Of a stretch of 64,000 bases of DNA, positions 1-9,782 are shown piece after piece. A program made the position numbers and the translations under genes. Each line of letters starts with the position of its first letter. Position 1 is the first letter of the stretch. The notes under the pieces were generated by a model. That model ran no database searches. It saw only the letters and a program-made list of their open reading frames with translations, and was not told where the DNA came from. Source of the DNA: JARRKU01 sp963675565 (GTDB taxonomy: Bacteria; Desulfobacterota; Desulfobacteria; Desulfobacterales; Desulfosarcinaceae); the NCBI GenBank assembly GCA_963675565.2, contig CAXXYD010000004.1, forward strand, positions 2,852,001 to 2,916,000, given 5' to 3'.

Positions 1-1100
1 AGGGTTTCCATCCACATGTTGCTGGCGCTGGTGATTCTATCCTCCCGGTCCATTGAGCAGAGCATGACCGGCGCATTGTTATACAATTCCTTATATTGCT
101 CTTCGCTGCGTTGCAGGGCTTTTTCAGTGCGTTTTTCCCGGGTCACGTCGCGTCCACAGCCCACGGTGCCGATCAACTGGCCTTCAGGTCCCCAGAAAGG
201 GGCTTTATGGACATCCAGTATCAGGTTCTGGTTGCGAACCAACCCCTCCTCGATAAACCGGCCGGCGGTTTTGTTCTGTTTGACGATATCGTCTGAATTG
301 ACGCAGATTTCACCGAAAGTATGCAGGTGACCGGCATTGCGTTCCCGCTCGGCAAAAAACAGATCTGTTTTGCCAATGGCATTGTCCGGATGCCTGCACT
401 TGATCAGTTTGTCGCATATGGCCTGGTTGGCGAACAGGTAACGGTCCTGCAGGTCCTTGGCCCATAGCAGATCCGGCACATTGTCGGCCAGCAGGCGCAT
501 CATCTTATAGAGTTCCTGATATTCGCCCCGGCTCTGATGCAGGGCCTTGTCCATCTTCAGGCGTTCCTCTTCCAGGGACAACGCCTTGGCCAGCATGGAT
601 ATCAGATATTGGTGGGTGTCGCTGAATGTGCGCACCCGGGTGTCCATTACAGCCAGGGAGCCGAGAACGGTGTCGCTGCAGATGACCGGGTGTCCCAGGT
701 AGGTCCTGATTCCACATAGCCTGACGTAAGGGTCGGATTGCTGATAAACGGTCTTTGAAATGTCCTCGATAACAACCGGCTGCTCACCGCCCTGAATGGT
801 GGCTTCATAGCAGATGTGACCACTTGCCGGAGTTTGGCGGGGAAAATCGGAAGGCAGGTTGTATCCGGCCCAGTTGACCAGGGAGGCTGATTTGTTGTCC
901 AGCCGGTTGTACAGGGAACAGGCGCCGTCCAGAATTTTGCATGCCTGGGCCACGATGGTCCGGATATTTTGCCTCGGATCGGTGCCGAGAAGATCGAACA
1001 GGTGGCCCAGCCTTCTGATTTGATTTTTCTGGTCCGATTCAATTTCTGTGGCGTCGCAGGCAAGCGCATCACGACGTTTGGTCGAAAAATCTGAGCCCAT
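1..1100 (-). CDS. GAF-PAS sensor histidine kinase, N-terminal part (cut by the left edge)
   Basis: The open frame starts at an ATG at 1100 behind AGGAGG (7 bases away) and runs off the left edge; about 366 codons are visible. Residues about 25-190 look like a GAF domain (for example VIEDISKT, GHPVICSDTVLGSLAVMDTR). A PAS domain follows at about 205-330 (VPDLLWAKDLQDRYLFANQA ... GCGRDVTREKRTEKAL), and a second PAS begins at about 340 (YNNAPVMLCSMDREDRITSA). This order is typical of cytoplasmic sensor kinases; the catalytic part lies outside the window, so kinase is an inference. No membrane segment is visible in this part. It is divergent from the next gene. Confidence 0.8.
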   Translation of the reverse strand, partial: MGSDFSTKRRDALACDATEIESDQKNQIRRLGHLFDLLGTDPRQNIRTIVAQACKILDGACSLYNRLDNKSASLVNWAGYNLPSDFPRQTPASGHICYEATIQGGEQPVVIEDISKTVYQQSDPYVRLCGIRTYLGHPVICSDTVLGSLAVMDTRVRTFSDTHQYLISMLAKALSLEEERLKMDKALHQSRGEYQELYKMMRLLADNVPDLLWAKDLQDRYLFANQAICDKLIKCRHPDNAIGKTDLFFAERERNAGHLHTFGEICVNSDDIVKQNKTAGRFIEEGLVRNQNLILDVHKAPFWGPEGQLIGTVGCGRDVTREKRTEKALQRSEEQYKELYNNAPVMLCSMDREDRITSASNMWMET

Positions 1101-1523
1101 TTGAAATCCTCCTGCAGATCAACGCAGCTTTTCACTCTGAGTGTTTTCTGCCACAAGAAGCGTATCAACGCATGTTTTCGGGGGGCCTTCCATTAACTTT
1201 GGGATCTATCTATACGGCTAACCGATTAGCCCAATTCGAGCGGGGGGCTTGATTGTGTCATTCCGAAGCGGGAGCCGATCCATCCCCATTCATATGTGTT
1301 CAATGGGGCCGCAATATTGGTCGAGCGGACAATGCCTCGGAGCTTATCTTGGCAAACGTGCAATGGTTAATCCCATTTTCTAAACTGATTGAATACATTT
1401 GTAAAGGATCGTTTGGTCCGCTTTTTCGATTTGGGTTTACACATTGCCTGTTTCGTGGCATTTTTTGGTTTGGCTGGCGCTGTGCCGGTATTTAACGACG
1501 TGTTTTGGGACACTGGCGAGGTG
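1101..1523. other. Divergent intergenic region, no gene recognised
   Basis: This 423-base gap separates a leftward sensor kinase from a rightward hydrolase and should hold both promoters. The frame of the hydrolase stays open back to 1389 and would add a hydrophobic stretch, but no ribosome site supports a start there. No terminator-like stem, tRNA or conserved small gene was recognised. Confidence 0.5.
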
Positions 1524-2372
1524 ATGATGAAATTATTGCGGTTTGGACCGCCCGGGCAGGAACGGCCCGGCATAATGAGAACAGACGGAATTGTGGATTT
1601 ACGGGCCCATTTTCCGGATGTGCCCGATATCGGGCGCCGGTTTTTTGATGAGGGCTGGATTGAGAAGGTGGCGCGAATCGATGATCCCGGAAGGGCCATG
1701 GAGGTCCGCCTGGGGCCCCCGGTAGCTGCCCCGGAAAAAATCATCTGCCTGGGGAAAAATTACATGGAACACGCCAGGGAGGGCGGCTTTCAACTGCCGG
1801 AATCCCCCCTGTTGTTTTGCAAAACGCCCAATACCCTCAATGGGCCGTTTGATCCGGTCATCCTGCCCATCAGCTCGGATCAGATTGACTGGGAGGTGGA
1901 ATTGGCTGTGGTCATCGGAAAACCGGGCAAACGGATTCCAGCCGCCAAGGCGTGGAAGCATATTGCCGGCTACACGGTGATGAATGATGTTTCGGGGCGC
2001 CGGGCCCAGTTCGGCCAGTCCCAGTGGTTCAGGGGAAAATCCTTCGATACCTTCGCCCCTCTCGGGCCAATGCTGGTCACCCCGGACGAGATCGACGATG
2101 TTCATAACCTGCGTTTGACGGCCAAGGTCAACGGGCAGCTGATGCAGGAGGGAAATACACGCGATATGATGTTTAAAATCGACGCCATCATTGCGGATAT
2201 CAGCCAGGATATTACCCTGGTCCCGGGAGACATTATCTCCACGGGAACACCTGCCGGTGTCGGTATATTTCGCAATCCCCCCGTCGTTCTCCGGGCCGGG
2301 GATGAGGTGGCATGCTGGGTGGAACATGTCGGCACCATCAAAAACCGCATCGTGGCCGCCGAATCGTGTTAA
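1524..2372 (+). CDS. Fumarylacetoacetate hydrolase (FAH) family protein
   Basis: A 282-residue protein of the FAH superfamily, which cleaves or decarboxylates 2-oxo acids such as acylpyruvates, oxaloacetate or homoprotocatechuate intermediates using a divalent metal. Family blocks are clear: CLGKNYMEHARE, LLFCKTPNTL, the metal-site segment IDWEVELAVVIGK, GYTVMNDVSGR, QWFRGKSFDTFAPLGP and GDIISTGTPAGVG near the end. The start is placed at ATG 1524 (a second ATG follows at 1527) behind GCGAGG; this gives the usual family length, whereas the longer open frame from 1389 would be too long. Substrate cannot be fixed from the sequence. It is followed 54 bases later by an RmlD-like reductase on the same strand. 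Confidence 0.9.
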   Translation: MMKLLRFGPPGQERPGIMRTDGIVDLRAHFPDVPDIGRRFFDEGWIEKVARIDDPGRAMEVRLGPPVAAPEKIICLGKNYMEHAREGGFQLPESPLLFCKTPNTLNGPFDPVILPISSDQIDWEVELAVVIGKPGKRIPAAKAWKHIAGYTVMNDVSGRRAQFGQSQWFRGKSFDTFAPLGPMLVTPDEIDDVHNLRLTAKVNGQLMQEGNTRDMMFKIDAIIADISQDITLVPGDIISTGTPAGVGIFRNPPVVLRAGDEVACWVEHVGTIKNRIVAAESC

Positions 2373-2426
2373 AGCGACAACGGCCGGCGATGAAACCGGC
2401 GCCCCCCTATCTCCAAAGGTTCCGAT

Positions 2427-3371
2427 ATGCGGTCACAGCTTCATCAGCGGGTTAAAAAGCCAAGGCTGCTGATCACCGGCGCCAGCGGCCTGTTGGGAGA
2501 TGCGCTTTGCCGGCTGGCCGTTGAGCGCTGGTCGGTTTTCGGTCATTATTGTCACAATGAGGTCAAAATTCCCGGGGTGGTTCCCGTCCAGGCCGATTTC
2601 ACCGACCCCGACGCGCTGCCGGCCATGGTGTTGAATCTCAGACCCCGGGCCGTGATCCACGCGGCGGCGGACTCTCAGGTGGTGCGGTGTGAATCGAACC
2701 CCCGACGGTCGCGGATAATCAATTGTCACGTACCGGCGCATCTGGCCCAAATATGTGCTGAAAACGGCATGGATTTGCTCTTTACTTCCACCGATCTGGT
2801 TTTTGACGGTCGCCGGGCGCCTTATGATGAAAGCGCAGGCATCAACCCGGTCTGTGAGTATGCCCGCCAGAAGGCGGCAGCGGAAAAAGCTGTTTTAAAC
2901 CGACACGCTAAAGCACTGGTGTGCCGGATGCCGCTGATGTTCGGTCTGGCGCCCCATGCCCGTCACCATTTTACAGTGCAGATGCTTGCATCTATTGTAA
3001 CCGGTCGGCCACTGGATCTTTTCGTCGATGAATTCCGCACGCCGGTGGATACGGCCAGTGCCGCCCGGGGTATTTTGATGATGATCGGCAAAATGAGCGG
3101 GCTGTTGCACCTCGGCGGCCGCAGTCGCGTGTCGCGCTACGACCTGGGGCTTCTCATAGCCCGGCAGCTGAAAATGCCGCATACCATGCTGCGCCCTGTC
3201 ACCATCGGTTCGACATCCCTGCCGGTGCGCCGGTCACCGGATTGCACCCTGGTGAGCGAAAAGGCCTATAATCTGGGATATGACCCGCTGTCGCTGGAAG
3301 AAGCCCTGCGGGAGGTGACCAGGCGCTTTCTCGATGAACGAAAAGTGCCCGAACGGGGTATTGCCGGATAG
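2427..3371 (+). CDS. NAD(P)-dependent sugar epimerase/reductase, RmlD-like extended SDR
   Basis: A 314-residue extended short-chain dehydrogenase. The Rossmann glycine motif is GASGLLG near residue 17, the strand-4 motif is VIHAAADSQV, the serine/threonine region is LFTSTDLVFDG and the catalytic Tyr-Lys pair sits in EYARQKAAAE. This pattern fits dTDP-4-dehydrorhamnose reductase (RmlD) and related sugar-nucleotide reductases, but no other nucleotide-sugar genes lie nearby, so the true substrate is open. ATG 2427 has a weak AAAGG site. It probably shares a transcript with the FAH-family gene upstream. Confidence 0.85.
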   Translation: MRSQLHQRVKKPRLLITGASGLLGDALCRLAVERWSVFGHYCHNEVKIPGVVPVQADFTDPDALPAMVLNLRPRAVIHAAADSQVVRCESNPRRSRIINCHVPAHLAQICAENGMDLLFTSTDLVFDGRRAPYDESAGINPVCEYARQKAAAEKAVLNRHAKALVCRMPLMFGLAPHARHHFTVQMLASIVTGRPLDLFVDEFRTPVDTASAARGILMMIGKMSGLLHLGGRSRVSRYDLGLLIARQLKMPHTMLRPVTIGSTSLPVRRSPDCTLVSEKAYNLGYDPLSLEEALREVTRRFLDERKVPERGIAG

Positions 3372-3537
3372 ACCTGTTCGATCCTTTTTGACACCGTGCC
3401 CCGGCACCGGCTATATTCATTGACCAAAATGCACCCGGCCATGTGCCGCGGTGTCCAATTTATGCGTATGTTGCGCCCTTTTCAGCCGTGGCGTGCATAT
3501 TGATCAAACCGGTTCCGGATAAAAAGGAGTGACTTTT

Positions 3538-6500
3538 ATGATGAGGCATCATCTTCGCTTTGGGTTGCTGGTATGGGCGGCGATCGCCGTTTTGGCCCCC
3601 CCTGTCCTTTGGGCTGCGGACCTGGCTGCCATACCCCCCGAGTTGCAGCGCTGGCAGTCCTGGGTGCTGGACGGTCACGAAGAGGCGCTTTGTCCGAGCC
3701 ATTTCAACGACGGCTCCGCCAGGCGATGCCACTGGCCGACACGCCTGGATATTCGGGTTTCGGCTGGCGGCGGACGGTTTGAGCAGCGCTGGCTTGTTTT
3801 CGCACGGGGATGGGTTGCCCTTCCCGGCGGCGCCGGCATTTGGCCTGAAGGCGTCGTGGTGGACGACCGGCCGGTTCCGGTTGTCCGGCGGGACGGTGTG
3901 CCGGCAGTGGCCCTGATGCCGGGCAGCCATATCATCCAGGGGCGGTTTGACTGGCACCGCACTCCGGAAATGCTCCAGGTGCCGCCGTCAAGCGGTTTGA
4001 TATCCCTGAATGTGGATGGCGAGAAAATTGCGGCGCCTGCAATCGATCCCCGCGGCCGTTTATGGCTCAGGGAGCAGACAACCCCGGCCGGCGCACAGGA
4101 AAAGTTCGCGGTTCAGATTTTCCGCCTGATCAACGACTCGATTCCCATGATCATTACCACCCATCTGAGGTTGGATGTTTCCGGCCCGGCCCGGGAAATC
4201 GAACTGGGCAAGGTGCTGCTGAATCAGTCGGTTCCTATGGCGCTGGACAGCCAGTTGCCGGTCCGAATGGATAGCGACGGTACGCTTTTCGCCCAGGCCC
4301 AGCCCGGACGCTGGGATGTGCGGATTAAGGCCCGCATGCCCGCAGAGGTTCAAAAGGTCGTTCTGGACAGGGCCATCTTCGGAGATGAGATCTGGTCGTT
4401 CGAACCCCAGCATCATTTGCGTATGGTTGAAATTACAGGGGGTGTGCGGCTGGAGCCGTCCCAGACGGAGATACCGCCGGATTGGCGTCGTTTTTCAGCT
4501 TATCTGATCAAACCGGGGGATGCCCTGCAATTCAAGGTGCTGCGGCGGGGAGACCCCGATCCGGTACCGGCCCAGCTGACCCTGAACAGGCGGTGGTGGC
4601 TGGATTTCGATGGCCGGGGGATTACGGTTCAGGACAGCATCCATGGCAGCTTGAGTCGCCAATGGTATCTGGCCATGAATGCGCCGGCGGTTTTAGGACG
4701 GGTGGCCGTGGATGGACGGGATCAGGTGATTACCGCCAGGGATGGCGATGCCAAAGCAGGGGTCGAACTCCGCCGGGGCAACCTGCAGCTGGTCAGCGAT
4801 GCCCGGTGGCCCGACCGCTCCCAGCCCATGACCGCTGTGGGATGGGATCATGATTTCCAGAAAGTGACCGGCGAATTTTACCTGCCTCCGGGGTGGCGAT
4901 TGCTCAGTGCCAGCGGGGTTGACCAGGTATCGGATACGTGGCTTCAGCGTTGGTCCTTGTTGGATTTCTTTCTGGTGTTGATTATTGCACTGGCCATCCT
5001 CAAATTGCGTACCTGGCGCTGGAGCCTTCTGGCTTTGGTGACCATGGCGCTTATTTTCAATGAGCCGGGCGCGCCGCGCCTGGTCTGGCTCCATATTCTT
5101 GCTGTTTTGGCCCTGCTGCCGCTGATACCCGACGGCTGGCTCAAACGCCTGGTGTCCATTTGGGGTGCAGGCGCCGTGGTGGGGTTATTGCTCATTTCGA
5201 TTCCTTTTATGGTGAACCAGATTCGCTGGGGCGTTTACCCTCAGCTGGCACCCCATAACGATTACAGGAACGGCGGTGATGCCCTGCGCGGCATGGCTGC
5301 CCCCCGGAAGACGATACTTGGCGAGGCCGACGAGCAGATCGCGGCTTTGCCGCCCCGAAGCAAGCTGAACAAGACATTGCCCACGGCTGCGCCGTCAATG
5401 GCCGTTCAGTCCGTTTCCCCGGACAACAAAGCATGGCATCAGGATCCCGATGCGCTGATTCCCACCGGCCCGGGGTTGCCGGACTGGCACTGGAGCGTCG
5501 TTCGGCTTCAATGGCACGGGCCGGTGGCCCGGGATCAGGTGGTGGGGCTTCGCCTGATTTCGCCGCCGGTCAGCCTGGTGCTGTCACTGCTGCAGGTGGG
5601 GCTCCTCGGGTTGATGATATGGGGTGTGGCCGACTGGCGGCCCTGGTGGCATAAGATTCGCCAGAGGATGAATGCCCCCGCCGCGATCGTGCTGGCGGTT
5701 TTGCTGCTCCACGGTCCTGGCCCGGCCGATGCTCAGGAAACCACAGCCGCATTTCCCCCCGCCGAGCTGCTCGAAGCGCTTCGCCAAAGGCTGCTGGCGC
5801 CGGACGACTGTCTGCCTTATTGTGCCGATGTCTCGCGGCTGGACCTGACCATTTCGGGAGACCAGCTGCAGGTCATGCTGAAAGTTCATGCGGCCGATCA
5901 AACTGCCGTTCCCCTGCCGGTTAACGGGAAATCATGGGCTCCGGAAACCATTTTTCTGGATAATGCGCCCATCAGCGGCCTGGCCCGGGATACGGCGGGC
6001 GCCCTTTGGGGCATGATGCCGCCGGGGCTGCACACGTTGATCATGCGGGGCAGTGTGGCCGGGGAGCAACGGGTACAGATACCGCTGCCCCTGAAACCGC
6101 ATGTGGCGACCCATACGGCCCCGGGATGGACCGTCAAAGGGATCGATCCCGAAGGCGCCGCCGGTTCAAGCATACAGCTGACGCGCGTGCAGTCCGAAGC
6201 GTCCGAGAGTACCGCCAAATCCCGCAGCCATGCTGCCCTGCCGGCGTTTCTGCATGTCCGGCGGCTGCTTCGACTGGGTTTGACCTGGCAGGTCGAGACC
6301 ACCATCCGGCGCATTACGCCGTTGGGGGCCCCCATCGTTGCCAGCGTTCCCCTGCTGGACGCCGAATCCCTGATTACCCCCGGCTTCCATGCGGACAACG
6401 GTCAGGTTCTAATCAATATGTCGGCCGATCAAAGCCAGGCATCGTTTCAGTCGACGCTCAAGGTGACACCTCGAATTGAGCTCAAGGCGCCGAGAGCCGT

Positions 6501-7623
6501 TCCGTGGACCGAGACCTGGGTTCTGGATGCTAGTCCCATATGGCATTGCGACCTGGAGGGCATCGCGGTGATCCACCACCGGGACGGCGCCGGAACATGG
6601 CAGCCCCAATGGCAGCCCTGGCCCGGAGAATCCGTGGTGATCAACATCCATCGGCCCAAGGCGGTGGAAGGGCAAAGTTTGACGATCCAGCGGGCCGGGT
6701 TGCTCCTGGAACCGGGGCAGCGCTTCGGCCGGGGGGGCCTGGACCTGGAAATCATTACCAGCCGCGGCGGCCAGCACAGTGTGGAGTTGCCGGACAAGGC
6801 CAATCTTCAAAGTGTCCGGGTCAACGGCAGAAGCCTGCCCATCCGCCAGGACAACCGGTGGGTCACGGTGCCGCTTCAGCCCGGCAGCCAGAAAGTGTCC
6901 ATGCAGTGGCACCAGCTGGCGCCGTTTTCAGCTTACTATAAGGGACCGCTGGTGAATGTCGGCCAGAAAGCAGTCAATGCCGATGTAACCGTCAAAATGC
7001 CGGCCAAACGATGGATCCTGCTGGCCGGCGGTCCCCGGTGGGGGCCGGCGGTCCTGTTCTGGAGTTATCTGCTGGTGATCCTGCTGGCCGCAGCGGGTTT
7101 GGGGCGTCAGACCATGACGCCGCTGAAAACATGGCAATGGGTGCTCCTCGGGCTGGGTTTGACCCAGGTGCCCGCTTATGTGGCTCTCGTCATCGTTGGC
7201 TGGCTGCTGGTTCTTGGCGGGCGTGAATGCCGGCCCATGCCGGAAAACCGGCTGATGTTCAATGGCCTTCAAGTGTTGATCGTTCTGTGGACCTTTTGCG
7301 CCCTGGTCGCCCTGTTCACTGCGGTGCAGGCGGGTCTCATCGGTCAGCCCGATATGCAGATCGCCGGGAACCACTCCGATTCCTGGACGCTGAACTGGAG
7401 TCAGGACCGCATCGACAACAGCCTGCCGCAACCCTGGGTACTCAGCACACCGATCTGGGTATATCGTGCCCTGATGCTGGCCTGGTCCCTGTGGCTGGCA
7501 TTCGCGTTGCTTGGCTGGCTCAAATGGGGCTGGCAATGCTATTCCAAGGGGGGAATGTGGCGCAAGGGCACCCCCAAAGCCGGAAAAGGTGCCCGCCCTC
7601 CCGGTGCCCCTTCTCCGAAATGA
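3538..7623 (+). CDS. Giant exported membrane protein with two related halves, function unknown
   Basis: A 1361-residue protein that I do not recognise. ATG 3538 is chosen because AAGGAG lies 8 bases upstream; the GTG at 3529 overlaps that site. Residues 1-26 are a signal peptide ending LWA. A large exported part follows, then hydrophobic segments at about 474-565 and 670-700, then a second signal-like stretch at about 711-733 ending ADAQ, a second exported part, and membrane segments from about 1167 to the end with a basic, Pro-rich tail. The two exported parts begin alike: PPELQRWQSW...C against PPAELLEALRQRL...C, and later IWPEGVVVDDRPVP against SWAPETIFLDNAPI, and VALMPGSHII against WGMMPPGLHTL. 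This points to an internal duplication or an old fusion. No catalytic motif was found. It stands alone between the RmlD-like gene and recN. Confidence 0.8.
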   Translation: MMRHHLRFGLLVWAAIAVLAPPVLWAADLAAIPPELQRWQSWVLDGHEEALCPSHFNDGSARRCHWPTRLDIRVSAGGGRFEQRWLVFARGWVALPGGAGIWPEGVVVDDRPVPVVRRDGVPAVALMPGSHIIQGRFDWHRTPEMLQVPPSSGLISLNVDGEKIAAPAIDPRGRLWLREQTTPAGAQEKFAVQIFRLINDSIPMIITTHLRLDVSGPAREIELGKVLLNQSVPMALDSQLPVRMDSDGTLFAQAQPGRWDVRIKARMPAEVQKVVLDRAIFGDEIWSFEPQHHLRMVEITGGVRLEPSQTEIPPDWRRFSAYLIKPGDALQFKVLRRGDPDPVPAQLTLNRRWWLDFDGRGITVQDSIHGSLSRQWYLAMNAPAVLGRVAVDGRDQVITARDGDAKAGVELRRGNLQLVSDARWPDRSQPMTAVGWDHDFQKVTGEFYLPPGWRLLSASGVDQVSDTWLQRWSLLDFFLVLIIALAILKLRTWRWSLLALVTMALIFNEPGAPRLVWLHILAVLALLPLIPDGWLKRLVSIWGAGAVVGLLLISIPFMVNQIRWGVYPQLAPHNDYRNGGDALRGMAAPRKTILGEADEQIAALPPRSKLNKTLPTAAPSMAVQSVSPDNKAWHQDPDALIPTGPGLPDWHWSVVRLQWHGPVARDQVVGLRLISPPVSLVLSLLQVGLLGLMIWGVADWRPWWHKIRQRMNAPAAIVLAVLLLHGPGPADAQETTAAFPPAELLEALRQRLLAPDDCLPYCADVSRLDLTISGDQLQVMLKVHAADQTAVPLPVNGKSWAPETIFLDNAPISGLARDTAGALWGMMPPGLHTLIMRGSVAGEQRVQIPLPLKPHVATHTAPGWTVKGIDPEGAAGSSIQLTRVQSEASESTAKSRSHAALPAFLHVRRLLRLGLTWQVETTIRRITPLGAPIVASVPLLDAESLITPGFHADNGQVLINMSADQSQASFQSTLKVTPRIELKAPRAVPWTETWVLDASPIWHCDLEGIAVIHHRDGAGTWQPQWQPWPGESVVINIHRPKAVEGQSLTIQRAGLLLEPGQRFGRGGLDLEIITSRGGQHSVELPDKANLQSVRVNGRSLPIRQDNRWVTVPLQPGSQKVSMQWHQLAPFSAYYKGPLVNVGQKAVNADVTVKMPAKRWILLAGGPRWGPAVLFWSYLLVILLAAAGLGRQTMTPLKTWQWVLLGLGLTQVPAYVALVIVGWLLVLGGRECRPMPENRLMFNGLQVLIVLWTFCALVALFTAVQAGLIGQPDMQIAGNHSDSWTLNWSQDRIDNSLPQPWVLSTPIWVYRALMLAWSLWLAFALLGWLKWGWQCYSKGGMWRKGTPKAGKGARPPGAPSPK

Positions 7624-7835
7624 GCGGCTTCAGCGGCTATCGGACGGCATGTTGAGAAGAATATCCATCGGGAAGATTATAAACTGAGGCGCCCTGCCGG
7701 AAATTGACGGGGCGTTGATTTGAGGTTGATCTGCGGATCTGGTTTCATTATGATGGCCATCTGCAGAATCTCGCAATCTGTGATCATTCGACAGCCCGGC
7801 ATATACGACAACTGGATAACCGCTCGGACGCTCCC

Positions 7836-9536
7836 ATGCTACAGGAACTCTCGATTCGAAATTTCGCTATTATTGAAGACATCAGCATCCGCTTTGAATC
7901 GGGGCTTACCATTCTCAGTGGTGAAACCGGCGCGGGTAAATCCATTATCATCAATGCCGTCAACTTGTTGTTGGGAAGCCGGGTATCATCGGGGTTGATC
8001 CGTGCCGGTGCCGATAGTGCCGAACTGGAAGCCCTGTTTCACATCGATCCTCAGAGCCACACGGCCCAGACCATGAACGGGCTGGGCTATGACCCTGCAG
8101 AGGGGCTTCTTGTGCGCCGTATCATTTCCGGCAGTGACCGCCACCGTATTTATATCAACGGGCGCCTGGCCACCGGGCAGGTGTTGACAGCCATTACCGC
8201 AAATTTGGCCAGTATTTCCGGGCAACATGCGCACCAGGGGCTGCTCAGGGAGGATCAGCATCTTTTGATACTGGATCAGTACGGGGGGCTGCTTCCCCTG
8301 CGGGAGTCCTATGCGGCCTGTTATCGCAAATTGCTGCCGATGATCGAAGACGAGCAGGAGCTGCTCCAGCGCCAGTCGCGGGCAGGCGCGCAGCTCGAAT
8401 TGCTTCGTTTCCAGCGAGATGAGATCGAGGCGGCGGACATCGCTGTCGAAGAAGATCGATCGCTGGAAAAAGAACGGTTGCGGCTGAAGAACAGCCAGTC
8501 CCTTTTCGACACCGTGCAGCAATCCATCGCCAGGCTGTACAGCGACCAGGGCGCAGTGATCGAGCAACTCGGGCAAATGGCAAAACAGCTGACCCGGGCT
8601 GCCGAGATCGATGATCGCCTGGCCGTTCGCGCCGAAGAAATGAATTCACTGGTTTTCGGGGTCGAAGACAGTGTTGCCGGCCTCAGGGATTATCTCAGTC
8701 ATCTGGAGACAGACCCCCGGCAACTGGAAGCCGTGGAAGAGCGGCTGGACCTGCTCAATAAGCTCAAACGCAAATACGGCGGTTCTCTGCACGCCGTGCT
8801 GGATTTTGCCCGTGACGCCGGCAACCAGCTCAGCGAAATCGAAAACGTCGATTCCGCCATTGCAACATTGCGCCGGGATATCCGGGAGCGTCATGCAGAG
8901 CTTTGCCGGTTGGGGGAGATGTTATCCGACAGCCGGGCCAAGGCGGCCGGCAAACTGGCCCGCCAGGCTGAAAAAGAACTGGCGGCGCTTAAAATGGCCA
9001 GCACCCAGTTTGCCGTTGAGGTGGACCCTCTGCCGGCGGGGCCCGCAGCCAGCACCCATCTTGTGCATGACGGGAAACTCTTGAGCGAATTCGGATTGGA
9101 CCGCGCGATGTTTATGATGGCGCCCAATCCGGGCGAACCCATCAAGCCCCTGGCCCACATCGCTTCGGGTGGGGAGCTGTCCCGGGTGGTGTTGGCCTTG
9201 AAAGCCATTTTAGCCCGGAGCGATTCTCTGGAAACCATTGTTTTCGACGAAGTGGATGCCGGCATCGGTGGCGGCGTGGCCGAGGTGGTCGGCCGAAAAC
9301 TGGCCGCCCTCGGGCGCCGACATCAGGTTCTATGTATCACCCATCTGCCGCAGATTGCCAGATTCGGGACGCACCACTTCCGGATTGCCAAAGCCGTGAA
9401 CAAGGGTCGTACCCGGACATCCATAGCACCGCTTACCGCCGATGAGCGGGTCACCGAGATTGCACGCATGCTGGGCGGTGAAGATATTACAACGATCACA
9501 CTGGATCACGCCAAAGAGATGCTGTCGAAACCATGA
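7836..9536 (+). CDS. recN: DNA repair protein RecN
   Basis: A 566-residue SMC-like ATPase that acts in double-strand break repair. The N-terminus LQELSIRNFAIIEDISIRFE and Walker A GETGAGKS (about residues 29-36) are diagnostic. A long coiled-coil region fills about 150-370. The ABC signature lies in HIASGGELSRVVLALK and Walker B in TIVFDEVDAGIGGG, followed by CITHLPQIA. Length and domain order match RecN fully. The start ATG 7836 has only a weak upstream site (CTCCC precedes it). A CTGT-N9-ACAG pair upstream (near 7780-7796) is close to, but one base longer than, the classic LexA spacing. Confidence 0.97.
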   Translation: MLQELSIRNFAIIEDISIRFESGLTILSGETGAGKSIIINAVNLLLGSRVSSGLIRAGADSAELEALFHIDPQSHTAQTMNGLGYDPAEGLLVRRIISGSDRHRIYINGRLATGQVLTAITANLASISGQHAHQGLLREDQHLLILDQYGGLLPLRESYAACYRKLLPMIEDEQELLQRQSRAGAQLELLRFQRDEIEAADIAVEEDRSLEKERLRLKNSQSLFDTVQQSIARLYSDQGAVIEQLGQMAKQLTRAAEIDDRLAVRAEEMNSLVFGVEDSVAGLRDYLSHLETDPRQLEAVEERLDLLNKLKRKYGGSLHAVLDFARDAGNQLSEIENVDSAIATLRRDIRERHAELCRLGEMLSDSRAKAAGKLARQAEKELAALKMASTQFAVEVDPLPAGPAASTHLVHDGKLLSEFGLDRAMFMMAPNPGEPIKPLAHIASGGELSRVVLALKAILARSDSLETIVFDEVDAGIGGGVAEVVGRKLAALGRRHQVLCITHLPQIARFGTHHFRIAKAVNKGRTRTSIAPLTADERVTEIARMLGGEDITTITLDHAKEMLSKP

Positions 9537-9782
9537 TGACGGCCATCGGCCGATTTATTCCTGTCACCGCCGTTGATCCATCCATCAGTTGGACCCGCAG
9601 GAAGTTATTCACCTCCGTGTGAACCCGGACGCTCGTCGACATCTGCAGCGCCACGGAGGGCGGCCAAACCATAATGCCCTAATTCCTGGTCCTCAGGAAG
9701 AGAGAACCCGGCACCTGCCGGGCTTGCAGTGCACTTTGCCAGACCGGTTCCAATTGCGAAATTCACACGAGGAGGTGCCACG

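Noticed and set aside
647..1168. A 173-codon - strand frame
   Set aside because: It is an out-of-frame shadow of the GAF-PAS kinase starting at 1100.
1389..1523. N-terminal extension of the FAH-family gene with a hydrophobic stretch
   Set aside because: No ribosome site, unusual for the family, and the protein has its normal length from 1524.
2681..2715. A T-loop-like GGTTCGATTC on the - strand, as in a tRNA
   Set aside because: It lies inside the RmlD-like gene and lacks an anticodon arm, acceptor stem and CCA end.
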